Assembly: GCA_035501255.1 (NCBI GenBank)
Contig: DATJWM010000146.1
Location: 22,416 to 86,415 of the forward strand
DNA: 64,000 nucleotides
Source: JAFAZI01 sp035501255
GTDB lineage: Bacteria > Actinomycetota > Actinomycetes > JAFAQI01
Reading direction: 5' to 3'
In this document: positions 49,652-58,992 of the stretch, piece by piece
Numbering within the stretch: position 1 is the first letter of the stretch
Layout: each line of letters opens with the position of its first letter
Program-made: the position numbers and the translations under genes
Notes under the pieces: generated by a model
Databases searched by the model: none
What the model saw: only the letters and a program-made list of their open reading frames with translations
Told to the model about the DNA's origin: nothing

Positions 49652-51247
49652 TCAACCCGCCGTCGACACCTGGTTGAAAACCGGGGAGGCGCCCATCTTC
49701 GCGAAACCCGCCATCGTGTCCGGGTCGACGGTCAACCGGGTGTCACACGGCGCGGACACGTCATCCCACTCGAGCACTGCCTTGATGTTCGGATGCGTGG
49801 CCATCGCCGCCGGAGCGTCGGCGTACCAGTCACCGGACGCCGACGGATCGGAGGGATCGGCGACCGTGCCGTACTCCGGGAGCATGAAGGGCTTGTCGCC
49901 GTACCCGTTGTCTTCGAGCCAGGTGTAGAAGCTGCCGACCACGGTGTCGAAGCTGCGCCACGCTCCGCTGTGGCAGCTGGCGAAGTTGTACGGGTCATAG
50001 CCGATCCAGTCGACGTAGGCGTCACCCGGGTACATCTGAGAGATCGTCGCGATGTTTCCGGAGTAGCCGGTCGAGGTCCATACCCAGATCACGTTCGTGA
50101 CCCCGTCGGCGGCGAAAACGTCGTGAATGTGTCGGTAGGCCGCAACGAACTGTGCCGGTGTTCCCGCAGCCGGCGTGCGCCGCTCCATCTCCGGATCGAA
50201 GGTGAGGAAGACCGGCTTGCCATACGCCTTGAGCCGGGCGGCTTCCGGGTCGATCACGGAGGTGTCGTATTTGCCGCTCGCGATATCCGACCATTGCAAC
50301 TGGGTTCCGGCCGCGAAGTTTCGTGACGCCCAGGAGAACATGAGGATGTGGTTCACCCCGAGAGCCTGTTCGTAGTTGTCGGGGAACTGCCCGGCACCGC
50401 CGGCGTTGGAGAAGTCGTGGTAGCGGTACACGATGTCGAACGGTCGGCCGACGCGCGCCTCGAGGTCGGTGTAAGTGGTCTCCCAGTTCTCGCCGCTGCT
50501 CGGCACCTTGTACACCCCCCACCACGCACCGCAGGACGGCACGAGGATCGCCGACACGGTGCACGAACCATCGCCACCGGTGGACGTCGATCCCGGGCCG
50601 GTTGACCGGGTGACCTCGAGCGTCTGGACCACGCGAACGTTGTCGACGGTGAACCCGCGGTGAGGTCGCCGCTCCGGCGCGTTGACGTGCAACATCAGAT
50701 GCGAGCCGCTGGAACGCGCGCGGTATCCGATCGTCAGGCGCTGCCACCGTCGATGGCGCATAACGACGCGATGCCGGCGGTGCCCGATGATCCGGCCATG
50801 ACGCACCTCGTTGATCCGCAACACCGCCCGGGTGCCACGGCGGGCTGCGCGCACCATCGCGGTCGCGCGGTAGCCATCCCCCCGCACGGTTCGCGGGGTC
50901 GCGAGACGCTCGGACAGTACGCCGAGCCCACGGCGGACGTTCATCACGCGTGCCGCGTGTCGGCTGCGATGACCGGGGTGGACGATCCGCAGCCGGGGAT
51001 GGCCGGCGCCGTGGACTCGCCAGTGCGCCCGTCCCGCGTGGAAGTCCCCGTTGCGCACGAGCTCGATCCGGGTTCGCCTACGGGTGACCTCCTGCGAGGC
51101 ACGGGCGGACGGCGACACCTCGGCCTCGGCGCGCGCGCCAGCTGCCCGTTTGTCGGCCGCCCACGATGGCGGGGGGGCCGCGACGAGCCCGAACGCCACG
51201 CCGGCCGCCAGGACGGCGGCAAGTCGGCGAGCCGAAACGGGGGACAT
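49652..51247 (-). CDS. Secreted GH26-like glycoside hydrolase
   Basis: A 531-residue secreted protein. The signal peptide is ARRLAAVLAAGVAFGLVAAP, and it is followed by an Arg/His-rich beta-sandwich (about 60-205, CBM-like, with the family opening IELVRNGDFHAGRAHWRV). The catalytic TIM barrel (about 235-525) contains FLTFDPEMER with Glu353 as likely acid/base and LPEYGTVADP with Glu458 as likely nucleophile; their 105-residue spacing fits GH26 beta-mannanase-type enzymes. YPGDAYVDWIGYDPYNF is also conserved. The start at 51247 precedes a clear signal peptide. It may cut the island's own polysaccharide or a mannan-like polymer. Confidence 0.8.
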   Translation of the reverse strand: MSPVSARRLAAVLAAGVAFGLVAAPPPSWAADKRAAGARAEAEVSPSARASQEVTRRRTRIELVRNGDFHAGRAHWRVHGAGHPRLRIVHPGHRSRHAARVMNVRRGLGVLSERLATPRTVRGDGYRATAMVRAARRGTRAVLRINEVRHGRIIGHRRHRVVMRHRRWQRLTIGYRARSSGSHLMLHVNAPERRPHRGFTVDNVRVVQTLEVTRSTGPGSTSTGGDGSCTVSAILVPSCGAWWGVYKVPSSGENWETTYTDLEARVGRPFDIVYRYHDFSNAGGAGQFPDNYEQALGVNHILMFSWASRNFAAGTQLQWSDIASGKYDTSVIDPEAARLKAYGKPVFLTFDPEMERRTPAAGTPAQFVAAYRHIHDVFAADGVTNVIWVWTSTGYSGNIATISQMYPGDAYVDWIGYDPYNFASCHSGAWRSFDTVVGSFYTWLEDNGYGDKPFMLPEYGTVADPSDPSASGDWYADAPAAMATHPNIKAVLEWDDVSAPCDTRLTVDPDTMAGFAKMGASPVFNQVSTAG

Positions 51248-51408
51248 CGGGGACTCCGAAGGGGAACAGCGTGGGCGGCGTACTCCCCTACCGTCGACGT
51301 CCGAACGAGTGGCCTTATGACTCCGAACGGGTGACGGCGATCCCGCCGGCACGCACCGTTGTCACCGGTTAGTACCGATGCAGGTTATTTACACCGATTT
51401 ATGGATCG

Positions 51409-54400
51409 TTACGAGGCCGGACCGAGCGGCCCCGCAGTCGTGATCGCAGCGTCATCGAGGAAGAACGTCGGCGGGGCGACCGAGGTGGTGATCACCGAAC
51501 CGAGCTGGAGCGCGCCGAACGAGGAGCCGGTGTTGATCCCGCTGGCGAGCTGGTTCTCGATTGGGGTCGTACTGTCACCGCTGTAGACCCTGACCCGAAG
51601 CGAGCCGGACGAGGGGGAATTGACGAGCGACCACTCCACGCGCACCCACGTGTGCAACGGGAGCGGATGGGTGAATTTTCCGACCTTGGCGTTGGTCGCG
51701 TCGTACAACGCGAGCTTCCCGCCGCTCGTGAGATCGATCTGCGCATCGCGCCCGAAAGTCGGGCTTCCCAGCTTCGCCAGCACGACCAGCGACCCGGGAT
51801 CGGCCGGAAGCTTGAGGGCGAACCGGCCGTAGCTCTTCGTCGTTCCGGCCGGAACCGACGAGCCGGCCCACTGGAGGTAACACGGCGACTTCGAGGGCGC
51901 CAGAGCAGCACCGAGCGCACCATGGGCGGCCGTCGAGCCGTAGGTGATCGAACCGCCCTTGCACGAGACCGCAGTGAACTTCGAGCCGGACGGCCCGCCG
52001 GAGTTTGCCGCCGTAATCGACCCGCCGAGCGTGCCGCCTTCGAAGCCGTTCGACAGCAGCAGCGCGGGCGCGCCCGGCGTTGTCAGCGACACAGTGGCGG
52101 AGTTCGCGCCGACACCGCCGGCACCGACCGCGGCAACCCGATAGTCATAGCCGGTGCCCGCGACCACCCCGGTGTCGGCGAAGGAAGTGGCGGATCCTGT
52201 GCTTAGGACCGACCAGGTGTCTGCGCCGGCGGGCGATCGTTGCACTCGGTAGGTCGCCGCGCCGACCGCCTGATCCCAGCTCAGGTCGACCTCCGTCGAG
52301 GAGGCTGCGGCTGCAGTCAGCCCGGTGACCTGGGCCGGCAAGGAGCTCGCCGTGACGACACTGGAGCCTCCCTCGCCGCCGGCGTTGGTGGCTACCACCT
52401 CGTAGTCGAAGGAGCTCCCGGCGCTCAGCGAGGTGTCGGCGAAACTCGTCCCGCTCACCGCGCCGAGGTCGGTCGGGAAGCTTCCAGACCCGACGGCGCC
52501 GCGCCGAACGTCGTAGCTCGTCGCTCCCGGTGCCGGGTCCCAGTTGAGGTCGATCTCGCTGGCACTCGCGGCGGTGGCGGTCACGGGTCCGAGACTGCCC
52601 GGAATGACGGTGGCGGTGGCGATCGCGGAAGCAACGCTGGATCCGATTGCGTTAATCGCCACGACCCGGTAGTCATACGACTCGCCCGCAGTGAGGCCGG
52701 TGTCATGCAGCGAGGTCGTCGACAGCGGACCACCATCATTGCTGAACGACCCGGCGCCGGCGATCGACCGCTGGACCTGGTAGGTGCTCGCGCCGGGTAC
52801 GTCGGACCAGGTCAGATCGATCGAGGACGACGACGTGCTGGATGCGGTCACGTTCTGCGGCGCGACGGGCGCGGACGGGCCGGCTTGTTGACCCGTACCG
52901 ATCAGATAGTCGCTCGACACCTGCGCCGCGGAGAGCGCGTACGGGTAGACCGCGACCTCGTCCAGCGAGCCACTGAAATCGTTTCCGTTGTTGCTCCAAC
53001 TCGTGTCGCCCGCGACATGCCAGTAGCCGGAGTAGGACTGGTTCGTTGAGACCGAGTTCGACGCGACAAGAGACCCGTCGACGTAGAGCGCCATGCCCGA
53101 TGCACCCTGAACCGCGACCACGTGATGCCACGCGCCGTCGGTGAGGTGCAATGACGGCGGTGCGGAAATGACGTCCTTCTCGTTGTTATAGACGCCGAAG
53201 TTCAACGAACCATCCGCCGAGAAGTACAGCTCCTTGTCGTTGTCCTGGCTCCCGGTTGCGCTGGCGCTGTCGCCGAAGCCGATGATCTTCCCGCCGGAGT
53301 GCGACGTGGCAAACCAGGCCTCGAGGCTGAACGCCGGAAGGCTCGCAGTTCGGTTGGTCGAGACCATCACGGCGGAGTCGCCACCATTGGTCGTGACCGC
53401 CGGGTCGGGTGGCGTCGTACCGTCGCTGATCGCCCCGGATGCTCCGAGCGTGTCACCGGTGCCGTAGCGCCCGTTGTCGAGGTTGCCGGACAGGTCGGCC
53501 GCCGACGTACCCGTGGCTTCGTCGAGCCGCCAGTACAGAGACGGCCCGTTGGACAGGACGTTGCGGGCGTACGGCGCGCCGGCCGTCGCCGGCGAGCTCA
53601 CCGGGTACCCCGCGGCGGCGTACTGCGCACTGATTTGTTGCGGGGTGAGCGCGCTCGGATAGACCGATACGTCATCGATCGTGCCGCCGAAGTACTCGCT
53701 CGTCGGTTGATCTGGCCAGTCGTTGAGGTTGTCGCCACCTACCCGCCAGTACCCGTCGAAGCTCTGATTGGTAGTGGCGGGATTCCCGGCGACCTTCACC
53801 CCGTCGACGAACAGCGACATGCCGAGCGGCCCCTGGGTCGCGACGACCTGATGCCAGGCGCCGTCGTTGTAGGTCTTGGGCGAGGCAGCGATGTCGTCCT
53901 CACCGTTGTAGGTGCCGAAGTCCAGATGACCGGTGTTGGTCATGTAGATCTGCTTGTCGTAATTGTTGCTGTCGCCCGTCTGCTGGTCGCCAAACCCGAC
54001 GATCTTGCCGCCACTTGTGGTGGTGGTCTTGAACCACGCTTCGACCGAGAACGTCGTCGGGCTGGGAACCTCGCTTCCGGAGGAGAAGTAACCGGTTGAC
54101 CCGTCGAAGGTCGCCGCGGTGTCGGTGTCACCGACGATGGCACCGGACTGTTTGAGCGTGACCGTGCCGTGGTAAGCCCCGCCGAGCAAACCGTGGGAGG
54201 TATCGGCTGCAAGAGTTCCCGACGGCTCGTCGAATCGCCAGTACGCCGACGGCGACTGACTCAGCACGGTCGAGGCATAGGAGCCGGTCGGGAGCGACGC
54301 GGTGACCTTCGCGGAGGCGCCGGAGAGCGGGCTGCTTCCCGCCCCGTCGGTCTCGACCGCCTCGACCCGATAGGTGTGCTGGCTGCCGGACGCGATCCCG

Positions 54401-55923
54401 GTGTCAGTCCAGCCGACAACGGCCTGCTTCCAAAACAGCGAGACGACCTGGGTCGTGGCGATCGGCGTCGCGCCGGCGTCCCTGAACAACTCCATCGTGA
54501 GATCGGGGTCATCGAGATCGACGGGCGCCTGGGCAAAGACGTTGATCCGACCCGGTCCGGCGCTGACGGCCACGGGAGTGACCGGCGTGGGGGTCGGGTA
54601 GTCGCCGGCGGGAGTGAAGCGGGCGATGCCCTGCTGACCGACGTGGTTCATAGTGGTGAAATCTCCGCCGACGTAGAGCTGCGATCCGTCCGTGGCCATC
54701 GCCCGCGGGCCGAGGTTCGGTCCGGCATTGCTGAACGGGTACCAGGGCCCGAGGAAGCCGTTGCTGATGCTCTCCGACAGCAGGTGGCGCGCCTGGTTCT
54801 CTGGGACCTGAGGGAAGTTCGCGGGGTCACCGTTGGTGTTTTCCGACTCGCAGTCGTGGGCGTGCGAGCCTTTGTACAGGTAGTCGCCGACAACCTCAAT
54901 CGTCTGGGTGGCGCCGAGGCACTGGTTCTCCCACTTGAGGGTGCCGTCGGCGAGGTGCGCGGCCCACGTGCCGTCGAAGCAGCCGCCGCCGGTGCCTTCG
55001 TCCGCGAGGTAGACGTCGCCGCCCGCAACGACGATGTCCTTGACGTCGGACACGCAGCCGTCGTTCACCTGGTCGGTCCCCACCGGGACGATGCTGTCGG
55101 CGGGAAACGGCTCGAGCGCACCCGGAGTTGCAGAGCCGATCCCGCCGATGATGATGGCCTTGTTGTACGGCGTCGTACCGTCCGGGGACTGGGTCACACC
55201 ATCGGCCTGGTTGAAGTAGCCACCCGCGATCACCTGACTGCCATTCCCGGAGACGGCGAGCGCGTCCACCGTGTTGTTCGTGTACGGCTGCGTCCCCGGG
55301 CCCCAGGTCAACAAGGAACCGTCCGTGGCACTCACGGCCGCGAGGTTGGTGCGGGCGACCTTGTTCACCTTGCCGAACGCGCCGGAGATGTACACAACGT
55401 TGCCGTAGGTCGCGATGCCGGACACCGGTCCGGACACGTTGGGCGCCCAGGGCAGGAGCGCGCCCGTGGTGGCGCTGAAGGCGGCGATGTGATTGCGCGC
55501 GACGCCGTCGACCGTGGTGAAGCGACCACCGACGTAAACGGTCTTGCCGTCCGGCGATACCGCGACGATCCCGTTGGTGAGCGGCAGGCCGGAAGTCTGG
55601 CCGGTGAAGGTGTGCGTGTCGTCAACCGCAGGGTCCGGTGCTCCGGTGCTCGCGTTGAGTGCGGCGAAGTAGTTCGCCGGCTGCTCGCCCGTGCCGAGCG
55701 CGTCACCGGGCGGACGCAACGAGGTGAAGTCACCGATCATCCAGATGTCGCCGTGCCCGTAGGCCATCTTCCAGACCGTGGCGTTGGACTGCCACGAGGA
55801 GGCCGCCTGGGCGGACACGCTCCCCACCTCGGTCGCCCGCGCGATAGCAGGGACCAGCTGCACGGCTGGCACCGCGACCGCGCAGGCGGTGAGAAGCAGG
55901 ACCGGAAGGCTGAGCCGACGCAT
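51409..55923 (-). CDS. Secreted propeller-LamG-FN3 surface protein
   Basis: A 1504-residue secreted protein. The signal peptide is RRLSLPVLLLTACAVAVPAV. Residues about 35-450 are a beta-propeller-like region of repeated blocks such as VSPDGKTVYVGGRFTTVDGV and YGNVVYISGAFGKV, with four cysteines (GCVSDVKD, GCFDGTWA, QCLGATQT, HAHDC). An FN3-like linker follows (about 455-545), then two LamG domains (about 553-775 and 785-1010, each with FSVEAWF and DGAWH), three FN3 domains (about 1015-1285) and a C-terminal jelly-roll (FALKLPADPGSLVVLAKL). There is no sortase signal or TM end. It probably binds carbohydrate or matrix. The gene at 56140 is a shorter paralogue of its first 450 residues. Confidence 0.85.
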   Translation of the reverse strand: MRRLSLPVLLLTACAVAVPAVQLVPAIARATEVGSVSAQAASSWQSNATVWKMAYGHGDIWMIGDFTSLRPPGDALGTGEQPANYFAALNASTGAPDPAVDDTHTFTGQTSGLPLTNGIVAVSPDGKTVYVGGRFTTVDGVARNHIAAFSATTGALLPWAPNVSGPVSGIATYGNVVYISGAFGKVNKVARTNLAAVSATDGSLLTWGPGTQPYTNNTVDALAVSGNGSQVIAGGYFNQADGVTQSPDGTTPYNKAIIIGGIGSATPGALEPFPADSIVPVGTDQVNDGCVSDVKDIVVAGGDVYLADEGTGGGCFDGTWAAHLADGTLKWENQCLGATQTIEVVGDYLYKGSHAHDCESENTNGDPANFPQVPENQARHLLSESISNGFLGPWYPFSNAGPNLGPRAMATDGSQLYVGGDFTTMNHVGQQGIARFTPAGDYPTPTPVTPVAVSAGPGRINVFAQAPVDLDDPDLTMELFRDAGATPIATTQVVSLFWKQAVVGWTDTGIASGSQHTYRVEAVETDGAGSSPLSGASAKVTASLPTGSYASTVLSQSPSAYWRFDEPSGTLAADTSHGLLGGAYHGTVTLKQSGAIVGDTDTAATFDGSTGYFSSGSEVPSPTTFSVEAWFKTTTTSGGKIVGFGDQQTGDSNNYDKQIYMTNTGHLDFGTYNGEDDIAASPKTYNDGAWHQVVATQGPLGMSLFVDGVKVAGNPATTNQSFDGYWRVGGDNLNDWPDQPTSEYFGGTIDDVSVYPSALTPQQISAQYAAAGYPVSSPATAGAPYARNVLSNGPSLYWRLDEATGTSAADLSGNLDNGRYGTGDTLGASGAISDGTTPPDPAVTTNGGDSAVMVSTNRTASLPAFSLEAWFATSHSGGKIIGFGDSASATGSQDNDKELYFSADGSLNFGVYNNEKDVISAPPSLHLTDGAWHHVVAVQGASGMALYVDGSLVASNSVSTNQSYSGYWHVAGDTSWSNNGNDFSGSLDEVAVYPYALSAAQVSSDYLIGTGQQAGPSAPVAPQNVTASSTSSSSIDLTWSDVPGASTYQVQRSIAGAGSFSNDGGPLSTTSLHDTGLTAGESYDYRVVAINAIGSSVASAIATATVIPGSLGPVTATAASASEIDLNWDPAPGATSYDVRRGAVGSGSFPTDLGAVSGTSFADTSLSAGSSFDYEVVATNAGGEGGSSVVTASSLPAQVTGLTAAAASSTEVDLSWDQAVGAATYRVQRSPAGADTWSVLSTGSATSFADTGVVAGTGYDYRVAAVGAGGVGANSATVSLTTPGAPALLLSNGFEGGTLGGSITAANSGGPSGSKFTAVSCKGGSITYGSTAAHGALGAALAPSKSPCYLQWAGSSVPAGTTKSYGRFALKLPADPGSLVVLAKLGSPTFGRDAQIDLTSGGKLALYDATNAKVGKFTHPLPLHTWVRVEWSLVNSPSSGSLRVRVYSGDSTTPIENQLASGINTGSSFGALQLGSVITTSVAPPTFFLDDAAITTAGPLGPAS

Positions 55924-56139
55924 GGAGCTTCTTTCTGTGCCTGGTGGTCACCCGGTGGGCGGTCTGTGGGCTGCAGTCGCCACGCCCGAAACGACCCTGC
56001 GATGGCGCCGACCAACGCTCCGATGCTCCCATAGCCATTCTGCCCTTGATCGGCCATTTGGGCGAATCTCAGAATGAACCAGGCAATTCACCCGATTGGC
56101 TGATCGGTCGCGCCCGCCACCGGCGGTCGCGCCGGGTCA
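55924..56139. other. Intergenic region between the two propeller genes
   Basis: About 216 bases. It holds a GC-rich hairpin (56109-56131) next to the end of the 661-residue gene and, further on, the promoter region of the 1504-residue gene with an AT-rich stretch (GGCTATGGG around 56026 on the minus strand). I cannot define the promoter with confidence. Confidence 0.4.
56109..56131. terminator. Hairpin after the 661-residue propeller gene
   Basis: CGCGCCCGCC and GGCGGTCGCG pair with one mismatch around a short loop. It lies about ten bases beyond the stop of the minus-strand gene ending at 56140, a plausible intrinsic terminator. Confidence 0.4.
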
Positions 56140-58125
56140 TCAGGGCTTCGGCAGCTGCACCGTGCGGCGGGCGACCTTGCGATGCGCGGAGCGGCTGAAC
56201 ACGACTCGCGCCTGGATCGGTCCGTGGGCGACCCGGTCCCCGATCCGCAGGTACGCGTGGTGGTTGCCAGCCGGTACCTCGCGCAGCACCCGGCTGGACA
56301 GGACCCGCCCGTCCCTCCGCGCCTGGACCTTCATCCGGACCGGCTGGGTGGCGCAGGTCCGGATCCGCAGGCGCCGGTGCCCGCCGCGGTCGGCAACCCG
56401 GACGAGGGCGAGCGCGGCAGGAACCGCGCGTGAGGTCGCGCAGGCGACGGTGACCGAGCGGGAGCGCGAACTGGGGCTTGCCGCCGAGCCTGACACCGGT
56501 ACCGCCCGGACGGTGTAGGAATACCTCGCTCCCAAGCGCGTGTGCGTATCCCGCCACCGCACCCTCGGGTGACTCCAGAACAGCGAACGCACGACGGTGG
56601 TGGCGATCGGATTCGTCGTCCCGGCACGGAACAACTCCATCCGCAGGTGAGGGTCGTCGAGGTCAACGGGCGGGGTCGCCCGCACGGTCACCACGCCGCG
56701 CGCACTCCGGACGATCGGCGCGGCGGGGGTCGGCGTGGGGTAGTTGGTGGTGGTCGTGAATCGCGCGATTGCCTGCTGACCGACCTGGTCCACCGTGGTG
56801 AAGTCACCGCCGACGTAGAGCTGGTGGCCATCGGTGGCCATCGCCCGGGGACCGAGGTCTGGTCCGCTGTTGCTCGTCGGGTACCACGGTCCGAGATACC
56901 CATCGCTCAGGTGCTCCGACAGCAGATGGCGGGCCGCATCCCCGGGCACCTGGGGGAAGTTGGCCGGATCCCCGTTGTGGTTCGTCGTCCGGCAGTCGTG
57001 GGCGTGGGACCCCTTGTAGAGGTAGTCGTTGACCACGGCCAATGTCTGGGTCGCGCCCAGGCAGCGATTCACCCAGCGCAGCGCGCCATTCGACAGCTCC
57101 ACCGCCCACGTGCCGTCGAAACACCCCCGGCCGGTGCCCTCATTCGCCAGGTATCCGACACCGTCGGAGATGACGATGTCCTTCACGTCCGACGTACACC
57201 CGGTGTTATCGGTGTCGGTTCCCTTCGGGACCACCGAGTCGGCCGGCATCGCCTCGAGCGTGCCAGGGTCGGCCGCAGCCATGCCGGCGAGCCGAACCGC
57301 CTTGTTGAACCGCGTCCGACCGTCGCCAGACTTCGTCAATCCGTCGACCTTGTTGAAGTACCCGCCCGCGAGCACCTGGGTTCCGTCGGGACTGACCGCG
57401 AGGGCGTCAACGGTGGCGTTCGTCGACGGCTGGGCTCCGGATCCCCACGACAGGACCGATCCCGTCGACGCGCTGACAACGGCGAGGTTCGACCGATGTG
57501 CCGTCCCGACCTTGCCGAACCCACCCCCGATGTAGACATCGGCGCCGTGGATCGCGATCGCGTCCACGCGACCGTTGACCTCAGCGGACCACGGCAACAG
57601 CGCGCCCGTGGAGGAGCTGAAGGCCGCGATGTGGTCGCGTGGTTGGCCGTCAACCTTGGTGAACGTCCCGCCGACGTAGACCGTCGACCCGTCCGGGGAG
57701 ACCGCCACGGTGCCGTTCGTCAACGGCAGTTGCCCGCTCGGCTGACCGGTGAACCGGTGGGTGTGATCGATCGCCGGATCGAAGGCCCCGGTCGACGCGG
57801 TGAGCGCCGCGAAGTTTCGGGCCACCTGTTGATGCTTTCCCGCCGCGGCGCCCGGTGGCCGCAGTTTGGTGAAGTCGCCGACCATCCAGATGTGGCCGTT
57901 CCCGTACGCCATCCTCCAGACGGTCGCGTTGGCCTGCCACGACGGTGAGATGGCTGCGGACAGGCTGCCCTCCACAACGGCACCGGCGGGTGGCGCGGCA
58001 AGGGCGAACGCCATCGGCGCGACGAGACCGGCGGCCACGATGACCCGCAGCTGCCTGCGGGGTCGGCCGTCGCCGGAAGTGGTGTGCACCCGTGCTCGCT
58101 CCCCAGACAGCGCGATTCGCGTCAA
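56140..58125 (-). CDS. Secreted propeller-domain protein, paralogue of the neighbour
   Basis: A 661-residue protein that shares the propeller part of its neighbour. Both contain WQANATVWRMAYGNG-type openings, VSPDGSTVYVGGTFTKVDGQ, GCFDGTWA, RCLGATQT and HAHDC, and both keep four cysteines. An N-terminal signal (LRVIVAAGLVAPMAFALAAP) is present after a basic Arg-rich leader (GDGRPRRQLR), which could be a Tat-type signal but lacks a clear twin-arginine motif with a hydrophobic run. After the propeller comes an FN3-like domain and an Arg-rich beta domain (RRLRIRTCATQPVRMKVQAR). It may have arisen by tandem duplication of the neighbour's N-terminal part. Confidence 0.82.
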   Translation of the reverse strand: MTRIALSGERARVHTTSGDGRPRRQLRVIVAAGLVAPMAFALAAPPAGAVVEGSLSAAISPSWQANATVWRMAYGNGHIWMVGDFTKLRPPGAAAGKHQQVARNFAALTASTGAFDPAIDHTHRFTGQPSGQLPLTNGTVAVSPDGSTVYVGGTFTKVDGQPRDHIAAFSSSTGALLPWSAEVNGRVDAIAIHGADVYIGGGFGKVGTAHRSNLAVVSASTGSVLSWGSGAQPSTNATVDALAVSPDGTQVLAGGYFNKVDGLTKSGDGRTRFNKAVRLAGMAAADPGTLEAMPADSVVPKGTDTDNTGCTSDVKDIVISDGVGYLANEGTGRGCFDGTWAVELSNGALRWVNRCLGATQTLAVVNDYLYKGSHAHDCRTTNHNGDPANFPQVPGDAARHLLSEHLSDGYLGPWYPTSNSGPDLGPRAMATDGHQLYVGGDFTTVDQVGQQAIARFTTTTNYPTPTPAAPIVRSARGVVTVRATPPVDLDDPHLRMELFRAGTTNPIATTVVRSLFWSHPRVRWRDTHTRLGARYSYTVRAVPVSGSAASPSSRSRSVTVACATSRAVPAALALVRVADRGGHRRLRIRTCATQPVRMKVQARRDGRVLSSRVLREVPAGNHHAYLRIGDRVAHGPIQARVVFSRSAHRKVARRTVQLPKP

Positions 58126-58215
58126 GCCCCCGCGAACCGCGCGTGAAGATCAAGGGTACCGGCGGTTGTGCGACCGCGACGTGGCATTCGGCGCAGTGGG
58201 AAAGGACTACGAGCG

Positions 58216-58992
58216 CTAGCCCAGCGACGGCTTGGGAACCGGCCGACCACGGACGGTCTCGGCCGCCGCAACGGTGGCGAGCAAGCATCCGCCGAGAACG
58301 AAAGCACCGAGGATGTCGACCGGCCAGTGACGACCGAGATAGAGCCGGGAGAACGCCTCGATGCACGCCAAACCGGTGGCGCCGGCAACGAGCCACTGAC
58401 GTTGCTTCACCGGTCCGCGCGCACCCACAAACACCGCAGCAATTCCGAACGTGAGCAGGACCCTCGTCACCCCACCCGAGGGATAACCGCCTGGATCACC
58501 GATCGACGTCGCCACCGCAGGCTTCACCGAGTGAACAAGATGGCCCATCTGCTTTTGGAGCTCGATCTCGACGAGGATGCACAGGCCGAGCACCACCAGC
58601 ACCCGCGGGGCCTGCAACCAGAGTGCGAGCGCAAGACCGAGCACGACCGCGACAACCAGTTGAGCCCATTGATTGCCGGCGCCGGTGAGGTGGCTGGAGA
58701 GGTGGGTCAGCCAGGCGGTCCGGTTGGTGACGACATCCCGATAGACCGCCCGATCCGGCCGGGTGACGGCGTGGGCCTGAACCACGTGTCCGAAGGCGGT
58801 GGTGACCAGCACCGACGCCCCGATCCCGACCGCGATGACCGCGACGTACTGCGCACAGCGCGCGGCGAGAACGCCGCGCGGCAGCGCGTTCAGGATCGGA
58901 GCAGCGGTCCAGGTTGCGGCGATGAGGTAAGCCAGACCGCACAGGACGGCGGCACCCACGACAGCGGCGAGAATGACGGCCGCGGACGTCAA
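58216..58992 (-). CDS. PAP2-family phosphatase with altered catalytic motif
   Basis: A 258-residue polytopic protein of the PAP2/bacitracin-resistance phosphatase family. The third motif is intact: SRLYLGRHWPVDILG with His222 and Asp226. The second motif, normally PSGH, reads YPSGGVTR (PSGG, residues 171-174), so the leaving-group His is missing. The first motif is also altered (KQMGHLVHSVKP). It may be an inactive or altered enzyme, or a substrate-binding protein for undecaprenyl phosphates. It overlaps the Wzc-like gene by four bases. Six TM helices are predicted. Confidence 0.8.
   Translation of the reverse strand: MTSAAVILAAVVGAAVLCGLAYLIAATWTAAPILNALPRGVLAARCAQYVAVIAVGIGASVLVTTAFGHVVQAHAVTRPDRAVYRDVVTNRTAWLTHLSSHLTGAGNQWAQLVVAVVLGLALALWLQAPRVLVVLGLCILVEIELQKQMGHLVHSVKPAVATSIGDPGGYPSGGVTRVLLTFGIAAVFVGARGPVKQRQWLVAGATGLACIEAFSRLYLGRHWPVDILGAFVLGGCLLATVAAAETVRGRPVPKPSLG

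Noticed and set aside
51248..51408. A c-di-AMP (ydaO-type) riboswitch upstream of the secreted hydrolase
   Set aside because: Such switches occur before actinobacterial wall hydrolases, but I could not find the conserved cores or a consistent pairing here.
54169..56034. 621-codon plus-strand frame opposite the propeller gene
   Set aside because: Antisense of the signal peptide, propeller and repeat-bearing gene; no motifs and only Arg/Val/Gly-rich composition.
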